A DNA stretch of 35,416 nt from Cephaloticoccus sp. (GTDB lineage: Bacteria; Verrucomicrobiota; Verrucomicrobiia; Opitutales; Opitutaceae), in the NCBI GenBank assembly GCA_021734075.1, contig JAIPJW010000021.1, positions 1 through 35,416 on the forward strand. The letters are read 5' to 3'. Below, one piece after another: positions 16,709 to 25,383 of the stretch. Made by a program: the position numbers and the translations under genes. Under the pieces are notes generated by a model. The model saw nothing but the letters and a program-made list of their open reading frames with translations. It did not search any database and was not told the origin of the DNA. The number at the start of each line of letters is the position of its first letter. The first letter of the stretch is position 1.

Positions 16709-17479
16709 GTGGTCGGTGAACTGGTGCAGGACGACCCAGTATTCCGGTCCCGCCCATTGCAGGAAGTCATTGTGACCGGCCAGCTTGATCCAGAATTTTT
16801 CCTTGGGTCCTTTCACGGCTTGGAACAGCGATTCGCCATGATGAAATGGCACCACCCGGTCATCGCCGCCATGCATGACCAGCACGGGACAACGGATAAG
16901 CGGCAGCTTCCCGATATTATCAAATTTGTCGAAGGGCACGATGGGCCAACGCGTCATCACCCGGAAGGCAGTGGTAAAGGTTGATTGCAGCACCAGGCCG
17001 GCCACGGCGTGATGTGCCGCCAATTCGACCGCGGGTCCCCCACCCAAGGAGCGGCCGAGCAGAATGATGCGCTCATTGGGCACACCCAATTGTTGCTGCA
17101 GGTAGACCAGCGCCACCTCGTTGGCTGCGTAGATGGAGTCTTCCGTCGGCTTGCCCGGTGAAAGTCCGTAACCGGGATACTCCACCGCAAAGACCGCATA
17201 GCCGTTGGCGTGCATCTCCCTCAACCACGGTTCAACATCACCCAGGGACTCCGCATTGCCATGGAAAAACCAAATCGTATGCTGGGCCGTCGGGTTCGGC
17301 AGATATACCGCCGTGAGGGGCTCACTCCCCGGCACGGGAATCTTGATGGCGGCCTTGGGCTGGGTCACCGCGCCATATTCAGGATGAAAGATCAGGCGGT
17401 CGGAGGAAAAATATGCCCAACTGGTCAGCAACCCGTAGGCCACCACCGCCATCGCCAGAAGTGAGGCCCAGAAATTCAT
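16673..17479 (-). CDS. Alpha/beta hydrolase, BEM46/ABHD13-like, membrane-anchored
   Basis: 268 residues with a single N-terminal hydrophobic segment (about 3-22) that probably anchors it to the membrane with the hydrolase domain outside the cytoplasm. Catalytic triad visible: S144 in the nucleophile elbow GRSLGGGPA, Asp at 206/207 in MHGGDDRVVPFHHG, and H236 in LAGHNDF; FFHGNAESLGD is the oxyanion loop and YPGYGLSPG the family block. These features match the BEM46/ABHD13/ABHD17 group, serine hydrolases that include depalmitoylases and esterases in eukaryotes; the bacterial substrate is unknown. It ends inside cdd (36-base convergent overlap) and follows hisS by 9 bases, so it may share its transcript. 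Confidence 0.82.
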   Translation of the reverse strand: MNFWASLLAMAVVAYGLLTSWAYFSSDRLIFHPEYGAVTQPKAAIKIPVPGSEPLTAVYLPNPTAQHTIWFFHGNAESLGDVEPWLREMHANGYAVFAVEYPGYGLSPGKPTEDSIYAANEVALVYLQQQLGVPNERIILLGRSLGGGPAVELAAHHAVAGLVLQSTFTTAFRVMTRWPIVPFDKFDNIGKLPLIRCPVLVMHGGDDRVVPFHHGESLFQAVKGPKEKFWIKLAGHNDFLQWAGPEYWVVLHQFTDHLDQVVRPKSVG

Positions 17480-17488
17480 GCTGCGCGC

Positions 17489-18799
17489 CTAACCCTGCAG
17501 GGAATCACGCACTGCAGTTACGACTTCGGCCAGGGGCACTTCGCGTTCGGACCGATCCGCCATGTCACGAATTTTCACCATGCCCTTCGCAAGCTCATCT
17601 CCCCCATAAATCAGGGCCAGACGGGCACCGGCCTCGCTGGCCGCCTTGAACTGTTTGCCGAAAGCGACCTCCCTGAGCGGATACTCAACCCGGTAGCCTG
17701 CGGCGCGCAGCGCCTGAATCGCACCAAACGCAGCGGCGCGTTCCGGGGCACCGCCAATGACACAATAGACATCCACGGCCTGCACAAAGGCAGGCATCAG
17801 TCCGCGTTGTTCGAGCAACAGGGCAAAAGTCATGTCGCCGATGGCAAAGCCAACCGCCGGCAACGTCGGACCACCGAGCTTTTCCACCAAGTCATCGTAA
17901 CGGCCTCCACCGGCGATGGCCCGTAACTCACCCTTGCGGTCAAAGGCCTCGAAGACAAATCCCGTGTAATAAGCCAGACCGCGCACAACTCCGAGATCGA
18001 CCTCGATGTAACGGGTCAAACCCATCGCTGCCAGACCACCCAACAATTTGCGCCAATCCGCCAAACGCTCCGTGATCTTGTCATTATCAACTGACGCGAG
18101 CGTCGCCTCCAAGGCCGCCAGGGATTTGATCTGCAGAAAGGAAAGCACCTTCTGTTTCAGGTCGCTGTCGAGGGAACCAAACTGCTCGATGTAGCCCTTG
18201 AAGGCATCATCACCATATTTTTCAAAGCGATCCACCGCGCCCAGCAGGCTCTTGATCCGGAGCTCATCGAGACCCATGGCACCGAGGTAATAGAACCACA
18301 GATTGCGGTCACTGAGTCGCACATAAAAATCCTGCTCCGTAAGTCCAAAGGCACAGAGGCTTTGCACCAACATGCCGATCAGTTCGATTTCAGCCTCGGG
18401 TCCCGGTTCACCAAACAAATCGGCGTTAAGTTGGCAAAAGGAGCGCCCGCGACCCTTTTGCATCCGCTCGTAGCGATAAAATTCAGCAATACTGAACCAC
18501 TTGATCGGCCGCTTTAGCGCATTGGCCTTGGCCCCGACCAGTCGGCAAACCGTGGGGGTCATTTCCGGACGCAAGGCCACTTCGCGACCACCCTTGTCGG
18601 TGAAACTGAAAAGTTGGGCTTCTATCTCATCGCCCGATTTGGCCTTGTAGAGGTCCAGTGGCTCCAGGACCGGCGCATCGTATTCGGCAAAGCCAAACGC
18701 GGTCGCCGTCTGCCGCCAGAGACGGAAGATGTAATTGCGACGGGCTAATTCGTCGGGATAAAAGTCCCGGAAACCGGGCAAGGACTGAAACGTGGCCAT
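17489..18799 (-). CDS. hisS: Histidine--tRNA ligase
   Basis: Class II aminoacyl-tRNA synthetase charging tRNA-His. I use the ATG at 18799 (436 aa, MATFQSLPGFRDFYPDELARRN), since HisRS proteins begin a few residues before the PGxRDxxP motif; an in-frame start at 18844 would add 15 residues and run close to the upstream terminator. Seen: motif 2 FSIAEFYRYERMQKGRGRSF, HisRS signature GLAYYTGFVFEAFDR (variant of LDYYTGTVFE), motif 3 IAGGGRYDDLVEKLG...AVGFAIGDM, and a C-terminal anticodon-binding domain. HisZ also has this fold, but the intact motif 2 arginines and anticodon domain favour HisRS. Confidence 0.9.
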   Translation of the reverse strand: MATFQSLPGFRDFYPDELARRNYIFRLWRQTATAFGFAEYDAPVLEPLDLYKAKSGDEIEAQLFSFTDKGGREVALRPEMTPTVCRLVGAKANALKRPIKWFSIAEFYRYERMQKGRGRSFCQLNADLFGEPGPEAEIELIGMLVQSLCAFGLTEQDFYVRLSDRNLWFYYLGAMGLDELRIKSLLGAVDRFEKYGDDAFKGYIEQFGSLDSDLKQKVLSFLQIKSLAALEATLASVDNDKITERLADWRKLLGGLAAMGLTRYIEVDLGVVRGLAYYTGFVFEAFDRKGELRAIAGGGRYDDLVEKLGGPTLPAVGFAIGDMTFALLLEQRGLMPAFVQAVDVYCVIGGAPERAAAFGAIQALRAAGYRVEYPLREVAFGKQFKAASEAGARLALIYGGDELAKGMVKIRDMADRSEREVPLAEVVTAVRDSLQG

Positions 18800-18856
18800 G
18801 GAAATGGTGAACTTGCGTTGGGATGGATAGACGCGCCATCCCAAAATTCAGGGCAC

Positions 18857-18881
18857 AAAAAAGCCGGGATAAATCCCGGCC
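18857..18881 (-). terminator. Rho-independent terminator after the IHF/HU gene
   Basis: On the minus strand a perfect 7-bp stem GCCGGGA/TCCCGGC (18863-18869 with 18874-18880) with a 4-base loop is followed by six T. It lies 25 bases after the HU/IHF stop and separates that gene from hisS. Confidence 0.88.
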
Positions 18882-18905
18882 TGCCTGCGAGGTATTGAGC
18901 TTGAA

Positions 18906-19259
18906 TCAAATGCCCGTGTTGGGTTCCTCGGCTACCGGTGCGCTGGGCGCGGACAACTGGGCCAGATCGATTTTCTTAAGCTGCTGCTTGAGAATCTTGC
19001 CGGACTTGAATTTGACCACCGCGCGCTGCGGAATAACCACTTCGGCTTCGGGTTTGTTTGGGTTGCGGCCAATGCGTGACTTACGCACTTGCACCTCCAA
19101 AACTCCAAAATTACGCAACTCGACATTACGTCCCTGCGACAGAGCTTTTTGGATAATATCGAGTGTCAATTGAACCGTATCGACCACTTGCTTTTGGGGA
19201 AAGCCGGTCTTCTTGTAAATATCGAGGACGATTTCTCGCTTCGTCAGATTATTGGACAT
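18906..19259 (-). CDS. HU/IHF-family DNA-binding protein
   Basis: A small histone-like protein that bends DNA. 117 residues; the core (1-95) shows the family landmarks: LTKREIVLDIYKKTGFPQKQVV (helical dimerisation part), VELRNFGVLEVQVRKSRIGRNPNKPEAEVVIP (the beta-arm with the intercalating proline in the RNP motif region) and VVKFKSGKILKQ. A Pro/Ala-rich tail of about 20 residues (QLSAPSAPVAEEPNTGI) is unusual. IHF-like features in the arm suggest IHF more than HU, but alpha or beta identity cannot be set. Good ribosome site (GAAAGGA) 8 bases before the ATG. Single gene unit with its own promoter and terminator. Confidence 0.9.
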   Translation of the reverse strand: MSNNLTKREIVLDIYKKTGFPQKQVVDTVQLTLDIIQKALSQGRNVELRNFGVLEVQVRKSRIGRNPNKPEAEVVIPQRAVVKFKSGKILKQQLKKIDLAQLSAPSAPVAEEPNTGI

Positions 19260-19299
19260 GATTTTTCCTTTCGCTTAATTCAACCCGTGATGACACCCT

Positions 19300-19329
19300 A
19301 AGCTACTAGCAGTTCTATGATTGCGTCAA
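19300..19329 (-). promoter_or_regulatory. Candidate sigma-70 promoter for the HU/IHF gene
   Basis: Minus-strand TTGACG (19324-19329) and TAGCTT (19300-19305) are separated by 18 bases, about 41 bases before the start codon. The -35 fits well, the -10 only partly. Confidence 0.4.
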
Positions 19330-19386
19330 TCAATATGACTCGCCTGTCATCGAAAAAGACGTGAAATTCGGTCGAAACCCAGAGAC

Positions 19387-20088
19387 ATGCCCGATCCCAT
19401 CGCAGTCAATTCCATGTTTGCCCGGATAGCCCGGCGTTATGACCTCGCCAATCGCCTGCTCAGTGGCGGCATTGACTTGTGGTGGCGACGGCGGCTGGTC
19501 GGCGCGGTGGCCCGGCAGAAACCAGGAGATATTCTGGATTTGGCCACCGGAAGTGGCGACGTGGCTTTTGCCATATGTCGCAAGGTGCTATCTGCCAAAA
19601 TGATAACTGGGATGGATTTTTGCCAGCCCATGCTTGATGAGGCGAATATCAAATTGCAGCGGCTCACCCCATCCTCCCATGTAAATGTAAAATTCCAGCA
19701 CGGCGATGGCATGAACCTGCCCCTGCCCGACCATGGTTTTGATGCTGTCACCATCTCGTTCGGCCTGCGCAACATGCCCGATCGCCACCGCTCACTTTGC
19801 GAAATGAGGCGGGTTTTACGCCCGGGGGGCCGGATGTATGTGCTCGAATTTTCGCAGCCTGACCGTTGGTTCAAACCCTTTTACCTGTTTTATCTCAGAC
19901 ATATTCTGCCCTTGATCGCGGGGGTCGTGACCGGTGACCGCGCCGCCTACGTCTATCTGAACGAGAGCATTGAACTCTTTCCCGACCGAGAGGCTCTGGC
20001 TGCGGAAATCAAAGCAGCAGGCTTCGGATCGATTCAGGCCACCGGCCTTACATTTGGTATTGTGGCGCTCCACGAAGCGACGGCCTGA
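19387..20088 (+). CDS. ubiE: Demethylmenaquinone/ubiquinone C-methyltransferase
   Basis: SAM-dependent methyltransferase of the UbiE/MenG family, placing the ring methyl in menaquinone (and in ubiquinone if made). 233 residues. Seen: N-terminal MFARIARRYDLANRLLSGGIDLWWRR (family signature), SAM motif I ILDLATGSGDVAF, motif II DAVTISFGLRNMPDRH and the post-motif LRPGGRMYVLEFSQP. Whether it serves menaquinone alone cannot be read here; in Verrucomicrobiota-like bacteria menaquinone is the expected quinone. Its stop codon abuts that of the convergent Fe-S carrier gene with no intervening base. Confidence 0.93.
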   Translation: MPDPIAVNSMFARIARRYDLANRLLSGGIDLWWRRRLVGAVARQKPGDILDLATGSGDVAFAICRKVLSAKMITGMDFCQPMLDEANIKLQRLTPSSHVNVKFQHGDGMNLPLPDHGFDAVTISFGLRNMPDRHRSLCEMRRVLRPGGRMYVLEFSQPDRWFKPFYLFYLRHILPLIAGVVTGDRAAYVYLNESIELFPDREALAAEIKAAGFGSIQATGLTFGIVALHEATA

Positions 20089-20406
20089 TCAGTTGAACGA
20101 TTTGCCGCAGCCGCAAGTGCTCTGGGCGTTGGGGTTTTGGATTTCAAATCCCTTGCCCTGCAAGCCGTCATCAAAGTCGATGCGACTGTCTTTCATGTAG
20201 GCCAGGCTGGCTGGATCCATGACAATGGGAACCCCCTCGCTCTCCAATTTGACGTCATCCGCCTTGGGCTCGTCAAACGACATGCCATACTGAAAGCCCG
20301 AGCACCCACCCGATTCCACCAGCACGCGCAGAGGTTTTCCCTCTGCTTGGGACTCTTTTTGCATGGCGCGAATCCGCTCCGCGGCACGGGCAGTAAGTGT
20401 GATCAT
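20089..20406 (-). CDS. erpA: A-type iron-sulfur cluster carrier (ErpA/IscA family)
   Basis: Delivers Fe-S clusters to apo-enzymes. 105 residues beginning ITLTARAAERIRAMQ, with the three ligand cysteines in place: C35 in VESGGCSGFQYGM and C98/C100 in STCGCGKSF. The DEP and SLAYMKDSRIDFDDGLQGKGFEIQNPNA blocks are typical of ErpA/HesB/IscA. ErpA is my best choice, because no isc or suf genes are nearby, but IscA/SufA cannot be excluded. Confidence 0.88.
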   Translation of the reverse strand: MITLTARAAERIRAMQKESQAEGKPLRVLVESGGCSGFQYGMSFDEPKADDVKLESEGVPIVMDPASLAYMKDSRIDFDDGLQGKGFEIQNPNAQSTCGCGKSFN

Positions 20407-20445
20407 GCCCGCAACCTAGAAGCCGATAGCCAGCTGTCAAATGCC

Positions 20446-20463
20446 GCTTGGCTTTAGCCAAGC
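20446..20463. promoter_or_regulatory. Perfect palindrome in the ErpA/kinase divergent region
   Basis: An 18-base palindrome, GCTTGGCT-TT-AGCCAAGC, lies between the Fe-S carrier and the kinase gene, about 65 bases before the kinase GTG. On the plus strand it also fits GG-N10-GC (450-451 and 462-463), the skeleton of a sigma-54 promoter, although the TT of the -12 box is AA. No T-tract follows on either strand, so it is not a terminator. Operator or chance sigma-54-like site. Confidence 0.3.
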
Positions 20464-20528
20464 AGGAATCGGGCCGGTTATGTGACAGATTACTTGCCAG
20501 TGGCTAACTTCATTCGTTTGCTCGCGAC

Positions 20529-21503
20529 GTGGCTGCACTTAAAAAACTTTTTAACGAGATCAATTACGAGTTGGTCCACAAATTGGCCGAAGGCGGCATG
20601 GGGCTGGTTTATGAAGCCCACCAGCTCGGCGCGGGCAATTTCAAAAAGGTCGTCGCGGTCAAATTGATCCGGGAGGAATACTCCGCGATACCGGAATTTC
20701 AAAAGAACTTCATCGGGGAAGCCCGCTTGGTCGCGGATTTGATCCATACCAGCATCGTGCAAACCTACCATCTGGGACACGTGGGTGGACAATATTTCAT
20801 GGTCATGGAGTTTGTGCGGGGCGTTAACCTCGAACAATTTATTGAAAAGCATCACGCCCTGGGCCGGTCCATTCCAGTGGATTTGGCCGCTTTCATTGTC
20901 TCCCGGATTGCCCGCGGCCTGAGCTACGCCCATCAAAAATGTGACAGTGAGGGACGACACCTCAACATCGTGCACCGAGATATCGGGCCCAAGAACATCC
21001 TCATGGCCTATGAAGGTGACGTAAAATTGACCGACTTCGGCATCGCGAAGGCCCTCGACCTGATGTATAATGAGGAAGGCAAGGTCATCGCCGGCAAGGA
21101 TGAATACCTGTCGCCGGAACAGGCCAGTTATGCCGTGACCGACGCGCGGGCCGACCTGTTCCCCTTGGGGATCGTGCTGACCGAATTACTGTTGGGGCGA
21201 AACATCTTTCGCGCCATGGATCACGCCGAATCCCGCCGCAACATCCAAACCCTGCCGATCCCGGCCTTCTCCAGTTTGCGGCCGGAAATTGACCCGCCGC
21301 TCGAGGCGATCATTCAAAAAGCCCTGCAGCGTGATCGCGACAAGCGATACCAAAGCGCCCATGAAATGATGAACGATCTGGAGGTCTACCTCTACAGCGA
21401 TCACTACGGACCAACCATTGAGAAATTGGGCGTCTATCTCAAGGAGCTCTACGGCGTCACCGATAACAATTCCCGTCCGCCAATCTATCGCTCCAACCCC
21501 TGA
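20529..21503 (+). CDS. Serine/threonine protein kinase (Hanks type)
   Basis: 324 residues forming one kinase domain with no membrane segment. Seen: glycine loop [10 protein letters not shown] (about 21-30), lysine K45 in VAVKLI, helix-C E64, catalytic [10 protein letters not shown] (D151, N156; Ile-Gly-Pro in place of the common Leu-Lys-Pro), DFG at 169-171, SPEQ (195-198) and [13 protein letters not shown] in subdomain IX. All catalytic residues are present, so an active kinase is expected; targets are unknown. GTG start without a clear ribosome site; no in-frame ATG start in the vicinity gives a full domain. It ends 30 bases before rpoN on the same strand and probably shares its transcript. 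Confidence 0.9.
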   Translation: MAALKKLFNEINYELVHKLAEGGMGLVYEAHQLGAGNFKKVVAVKLIREEYSAIPEFQKNFIGEARLVADLIHTSIVQTYHLGHVGGQYFMVMEFVRGVNLEQFIEKHHALGRSIPVDLAAFIVSRIARGLSYAHQKCDSEGRHLNIVHRDIGPKNILMAYEGDVKLTDFGIAKALDLMYNEEGKVIAGKDEYLSPEQASYAVTDARADLFPLGIVLTELLLGRNIFRAMDHAESRRNIQTLPIPAFSSLRPEIDPPLEAIIQKALQRDRDKRYQSAHEMMNDLEVYLYSDHYGPTIEKLGVYLKELYGVTDNNSRPPIYRSNP

Positions 21504-21533
21504 GCATGCACCATCCGACAAAGGTAATTGCTC

Positions 21534-23003
21534 ATGAGCGGGTCTGGATATAGCCACGAATTACGCCAGCGCCAGACCCAGTCGCTTGTTCTCGCGCCCC
21601 AGCTGCGGCAATCGCTGAAAATCCTGCAAGTCGCGGCTCTGGACCTGCGTTCTGAAATCCAGGAGGAACTGCAGAACAACCCGACCCTGGAAGAATTGCC
21701 CTCGGAGGGAATCAGCTTGGATCAGGAATCCACTGAACCTGAAGAGGTCGATGATGCAGGCCCGGGCAAGGATGAAAAACCCGGGGACGAAATGGATTTC
21801 TCGAAGGAGTTCGAGATCATGGGCAAATTGGATGAGGACTGGCGTGACTACATGAGCCAGGCCGGAGGGGCCCAGCCCTACACCAGCGAGGACGCCGAAA
21901 AACGGCAGCACTTCATGGATTCCTTGGTCAGTGTGCCATCACTGCAGGAACACCTGATGCGGCAGGCTGAAATTGCCGACCTTGATTCCGCCGCGACGGA
22001 AGCCTTGCAGCATCTCATTGGCAGTATCGATGAGCGTGGATTTCTCACCCAGAATCCATCGGATGCCGCCCTGCAGTCCGGGTTGCCCCTGGAAGCAATG
22101 CAGCAAGCCGTGAAGGCCCTGCAAAGTTTCGATCCTCCAGGTATCGGCAGCCAGACTCTGGAAGAGTGTCTGCTCACGCAGTTGACCAGCAAAGACAAGG
22201 GCAACTCGCTGGCGGCCCGGATCGTGCGTGATCACTTCGAACTGCTGTCGCGTCGTCGCATCCCCGAACTGGCCCGTAAATTGGGTGCCAGTGCCGACGA
22301 TATCCAAGGCGCCATCGAGGAGATCGGCAAACTGGACCCCGCCCCCGGCCGGCGTTTCAGTGAAGACACCAACCGGGTGGTCGAACCTGATGTCACCGTC
22401 TTCAAGGACGAGGACGAGTGGAAGATCGTGCTCAACAGCGATTACATCCCCCGGTTGCGCATCTCCAACACCTATCGCGAAATGATCGCCAAGGGCACCC
22501 TTTCGAAGGCCGAACGCGATTACCTGCGCGAAAGAATGCGCTCGGGGAAATTTCTCATCGACTCCATCGAGCAGAGGCAACGCACCATCGAACGGATCAC
22601 GCGCGAAATCCTCAAAGCGCAACTGGATTTCTTCGAGCATGGCGTGGCGCAACTCAAGCCCCTGACCATGACCCAGGTGGCTGAAATCGTGGGCGTGCAT
22701 GAGACCACCGTCAGTCGCGCCATAGCCAACAAGTATATCAAGACCCCGCATGGGGTATTTGACATCAAATATTTTTTTACCACGGGCTATCAGGCCGAAA
22801 GCGGCGCGTCCGTTTCCAACACCAGTGTGAAGGAAATCATCGCCGACCTGATCAATCTCGAGGACCGGTCCTCGCCACTGAGCGATCAGACGATTGTGAG
22901 CAAATTGCAGGACAAGGGCCTGAATATTGCCCGTCGCACCGTGGCGAAATACCGCGAGGAACTCGGCATCCTGCCGAGCAATCTGCGGCGCGATTACACT
23001 TGA
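21534..23003 (+). CDS. rpoN: RNA polymerase sigma-54 factor
   Basis: Alternative sigma factor that needs AAA+ enhancer-binding activators and recognises -24/-12 promoters. The ATG at 21534, 10 bases after AAGG (21521-21524), gives 489 residues; a TTG two codons earlier is the longer reading. Region I is Gln/Leu-rich (LRQRQTQSLVLAPQLRQSLK), an acidic linker follows (about 55-90), then the core-binding region, the helix-turn-helix MTQVAEIVGVHETTVSRAI, and the RpoN box ARRTVAKYREELGI. The upstream kinase gene and the operon arrangement raise the possibility that it regulates the sigma factor or its activators, which is inference only. Overlaps tsaD convergently by 10 bases. Confidence 0.96.
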   Translation: MSGSGYSHELRQRQTQSLVLAPQLRQSLKILQVAALDLRSEIQEELQNNPTLEELPSEGISLDQESTEPEEVDDAGPGKDEKPGDEMDFSKEFEIMGKLDEDWRDYMSQAGGAQPYTSEDAEKRQHFMDSLVSVPSLQEHLMRQAEIADLDSAATEALQHLIGSIDERGFLTQNPSDAALQSGLPLEAMQQAVKALQSFDPPGIGSQTLEECLLTQLTSKDKGNSLAARIVRDHFELLSRRRIPELARKLGASADDIQGAIEEIGKLDPAPGRRFSEDTNRVVEPDVTVFKDEDEWKIVLNSDYIPRLRISNTYREMIAKGTLSKAERDYLRERMRSGKFLIDSIEQRQRTIERITREILKAQLDFFEHGVAQLKPLTMTQVAEIVGVHETTVSRAIANKYIKTPHGVFDIKYFFTTGYQAESGASVSNTSVKEIIADLINLEDRSSPLSDQTIVSKLQDKGLNIARRTVAKYREELGILPSNLRRDYT

Positions 23004-24052
23004 GCCGGATCTGTCGCGGAATTTTCCGGCGTGGCATCCGGGTCAATTTCCATCACCAGACCAGAGGCCCGATCCACCCCGGTTCGATCAAGCCAGGCCG
23101 CAAAAGCAATCATGCCGGCATTGTCTCCCGTATGGCGTGGTTCGGCCAGATAGAGGGGAATCCGCTTGCGGAGCGACAGCGCAGCCATGGCTGAACGGAG
23201 ACGGGAATTGTTGGCCACGCCACCGGACAAACCGATACTGGCGTAGGCGGCGCGCTCGAAGGCGAATTTCATTTTGCGCATCAACGCATCAATCACCGCC
23301 TGTTGATAACTGGCACAGATGTCGGGCAGGCGGGCCTGCACTTCCGGGACGGCCATCTTTTCCAAGCAATAGCGGAGGCTGGTCTTCAATCCCGAAAAAC
23401 TGAAGTCCAGGATATCACGTCCGCCCATCCCGCGGGGAAAATCAAACGCCCGTGGATCACCGGTCAGCGCCAGTTTTTCAACCAAGGGTCCGCCGGGGTA
23501 GCCCAAACCCAGCAACTTCGCCCCCTTGTCCAAAGCCTCGCCGGCTGCATCATCGCGGGTGGTGGAAAGGATCCGGATCTGCAAATCTGCATTCAATTCC
23601 AAAAGCAGTGTGTTGCCGCCCGAAACCACCAATCCCAAATGAGGCAATCGGCCCTGAAACACGGAAGTGAATTTGGCCGGATCTTCGGCATGAAGCTTGA
23701 TGAAAGGTGAAAATATGTGCGCGCGCAGATGATTCACTCCAACCACCGGAACACGCAAGCCAAGGGCCAGGGCCTTCGCTGCGGCAACTCCGATCGCCAG
23801 ACAGGCTGCGAGCCCCGGACCCTGGGTTACGGCCACTTCGGTCACGCTGGAAAATCCGTCATGTGCACGGGCAGAGACCAGCAAGGGAGGAAAATTCCTC
23901 AGGTGTTCCCGCGTGGCCAGATCGGGAACCACCCCGCCGTGTTTTTCGTGGAGGGCGATCTGGCTGTGGATCCACTCCCCGATCATGCCACGGGCCGGAT
24001 CGAAAAGTGCGACAGCCGTTTCATCGCAGGAGCTTTCGAGCGCCAAAATCAT
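22994..24052 (-). CDS. tsaD: tRNA N6-adenosine threonylcarbamoyltransferase
   Basis: Transfers threonylcarbamoyl to A37 of tRNAs reading ANN codons, with TsaB, TsaE and TsaC. 352 residues: N-terminal ILALESSCDETAVALFD, HEKHGGVVPDLATREHLRNF (family signature), VTQGPGLAACLAIGVAAAKALAL, metal-binding VNHLRAHIFSP, VSGGNTLLLEL, KLLGLGYPGGP and LSGGVANNSRLR with a DNAGMIAFA end. The actin-like ATPase fold is complete. Its ATG overlaps the stop of ctpA by 4 bases (ATGA), so translation is coupled to the protease. Confidence 0.96.
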   Translation of the reverse strand: MILALESSCDETAVALFDPARGMIGEWIHSQIALHEKHGGVVPDLATREHLRNFPPLLVSARAHDGFSSVTEVAVTQGPGLAACLAIGVAAAKALALGLRVPVVGVNHLRAHIFSPFIKLHAEDPAKFTSVFQGRLPHLGLVVSGGNTLLLELNADLQIRILSTTRDDAAGEALDKGAKLLGLGYPGGPLVEKLALTGDPRAFDFPRGMGGRDILDFSFSGLKTSLRYCLEKMAVPEVQARLPDICASYQQAVIDALMRKMKFAFERAAYASIGLSGGVANNSRLRSAMAALSLRKRIPLYLAEPRHTGDNAGMIAFAAWLDRTGVDRASGLVMEIDPDATPENSATDPAQV

Positions 24053-25350
24053 GGACGTGGTGGTTGTCGGGTCCCGCTGGGTCCGGCTTGGGTTTGCAGC
24101 AGGGTGACGCCCTTGAGCACGTCAATGGCGGCTTGCAACTGTCGATCCTCTATGGGACTGAAGCCAAAACGCTCCTTGAAGTCCGCCGCATTGGTTACGT
24201 CGTTGCGCATCCGCTGCAGTCGCAGTTTGTTGTCCTCTTCGGGGGTCATGATCACTTCAACATTGGGCGCAATGCCCTTGCCGTGGATGCTTATTCCGCC
24301 CGGGGTGAAATATCGGGCCGTGGTGATGCGCATGCCCTCGCCGTTGCGAAGTTTAAAGATGGTCTGGACTGAACCTTTGCCGAACGAGCGCTCTCCCACG
24401 ATCACCGCCCGATGGGTGTCCTTGAGTGCACCGGTAACGATTTCCGCGGCGCTGGCCGTGCCGGCATTGATGAGCACGGCGATGGGCACTTGCACCGGCT
24501 CGCCAGCCATCTCCGCCAGCAAGTCCTCGCGATCGGCGGCATTGCGACCCTCGGTATAAACCACCAGTTCGCCCTTTTTGAAGAAGGGTTCAGTCACTTC
24601 GACCGCAGCCTCGAGCAAACCACCCGGATTGTTGCGCATGTCAATAATGAGGGCATCGGCACCCTCATGCAAAAGCCCGTCCAACGCGGCCAAAAACTGT
24701 TCGCCAGTGTGAGCGGAAAAATCCACGAGATGAATATAGCCGATGTGATCTTCAATCAGTTGCACTTCACGCACGCTATCGACCTTGATCACCTCGCGCA
24801 TCAGGGTGAATTCCATCTGCTTGTCAGGGTCGGGGCGGTGGATGCCCACGACCACCTGGCTGTGGGGTTTTCCCCGGAGCCACTTGATCGCATCATCCAT
24901 GGGAGCCTTCACCCCCACCGGGCGACCATCCACACTGACGATTTCATCACCCCGCAGAATGCCGGCCCGCTCCGCTGGAGTCCCGGCCATGGGCGCTATA
25001 ATTACAATTTTCTCCCCCCTCAATTCAACCTGCACCCCGATCCCGCAGAAATCACCGTCCAAGTCGTCTTCGAATTCACCGAACTCATTCGCGGCCAAAA
25101 ACTCCGAGTGCGGGTCCAGTGAACTGACCACGCCATGAATCGCTTCATGCGCCAGTTTGTCATAACCCACCGCGGTGGCATCCACGTAGTTTTCATTCAC
25201 CAGTTTGAGCACCTCGCGGACATAATCCGCCGACCGGTTGAGTTCCCGATTCGGCCACAACCCCCATGCCCCGGTCACCCGCAGGGCACCGGCCGCCAGG
25301 AGGAGACCAAGCGCGGTGCCCGCAGCCAGGGTAAGAATGCGTTTGAGCAT
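24049..25350 (-). CDS. ctpA: Carboxyl-terminal processing protease, S41 family
   Basis: Serine protease that trims the C-termini of exported proteins. 433 residues: an N-terminal signal or anchor (about 3-25), a PDZ domain (about 90-175, FCGIGVQVELRGEKIVI... GILRGDEIVSVDGRPV), then the S41 catalytic domain. The nucleophile is the first Ser of NAGTASAAE and the general-base lysine, 25 residues later, is in GERSFGKGSVQT; this Ser-Lys spacing is what I recall for the family. The usual SASE reads SAAE, but the catalytic serine is unaffected. Exported to the periplasm. It may share an operon with tsaD; the divergent neighbour is the MidA-like gene, only 33 bases away. Confidence 0.93.
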   Translation of the reverse strand: MLKRILTLAAGTALGLLLAAGALRVTGAWGLWPNRELNRSADYVREVLKLVNENYVDATAVGYDKLAHEAIHGVVSSLDPHSEFLAANEFGEFEDDLDGDFCGIGVQVELRGEKIVIIAPMAGTPAERAGILRGDEIVSVDGRPVGVKAPMDDAIKWLRGKPHSQVVVGIHRPDPDKQMEFTLMREVIKVDSVREVQLIEDHIGYIHLVDFSAHTGEQFLAALDGLLHEGADALIIDMRNNPGGLLEAAVEVTEPFFKKGELVVYTEGRNAADREDLLAEMAGEPVQVPIAVLINAGTASAAEIVTGALKDTHRAVIVGERSFGKGSVQTIFKLRNGEGMRITTARYFTPGGISIHGKGIAPNVEVIMTPEEDNKLRLQRMRNDVTNAADFKERFGFSPIEDRQLQAAIDVLKGVTLLQTQAGPSGTRQPPRP

Positions 25351-25383
25351 AGCCGCACTGTGTGCATCTGCTTCGCTTTGTAA

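Noticed and set aside
18863-18880. Hairpin as a hisS leader (T-box or attenuator)
   Set aside because: It is a short hairpin with a T-run directly after the IHF/HU gene and lacks any T-box specifier or antiterminator; ordinary termination of the upstream gene explains it.
20446-20463. Palindrome as a rho-independent terminator
   Set aside because: No T-tract follows on either strand, and it lies in a divergent promoter region.
20482-20667. Small plus-strand open frame overlapping the kinase start
   Set aside because: It is in another frame from the kinase and has no recognisable features; the kinase reading explains the DNA.
21939-22751. Minus-strand open frame (270 codons) opposite rpoN
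   Set aside because: Complement of sigma-54 core-binding sequence with no recognisable domain.
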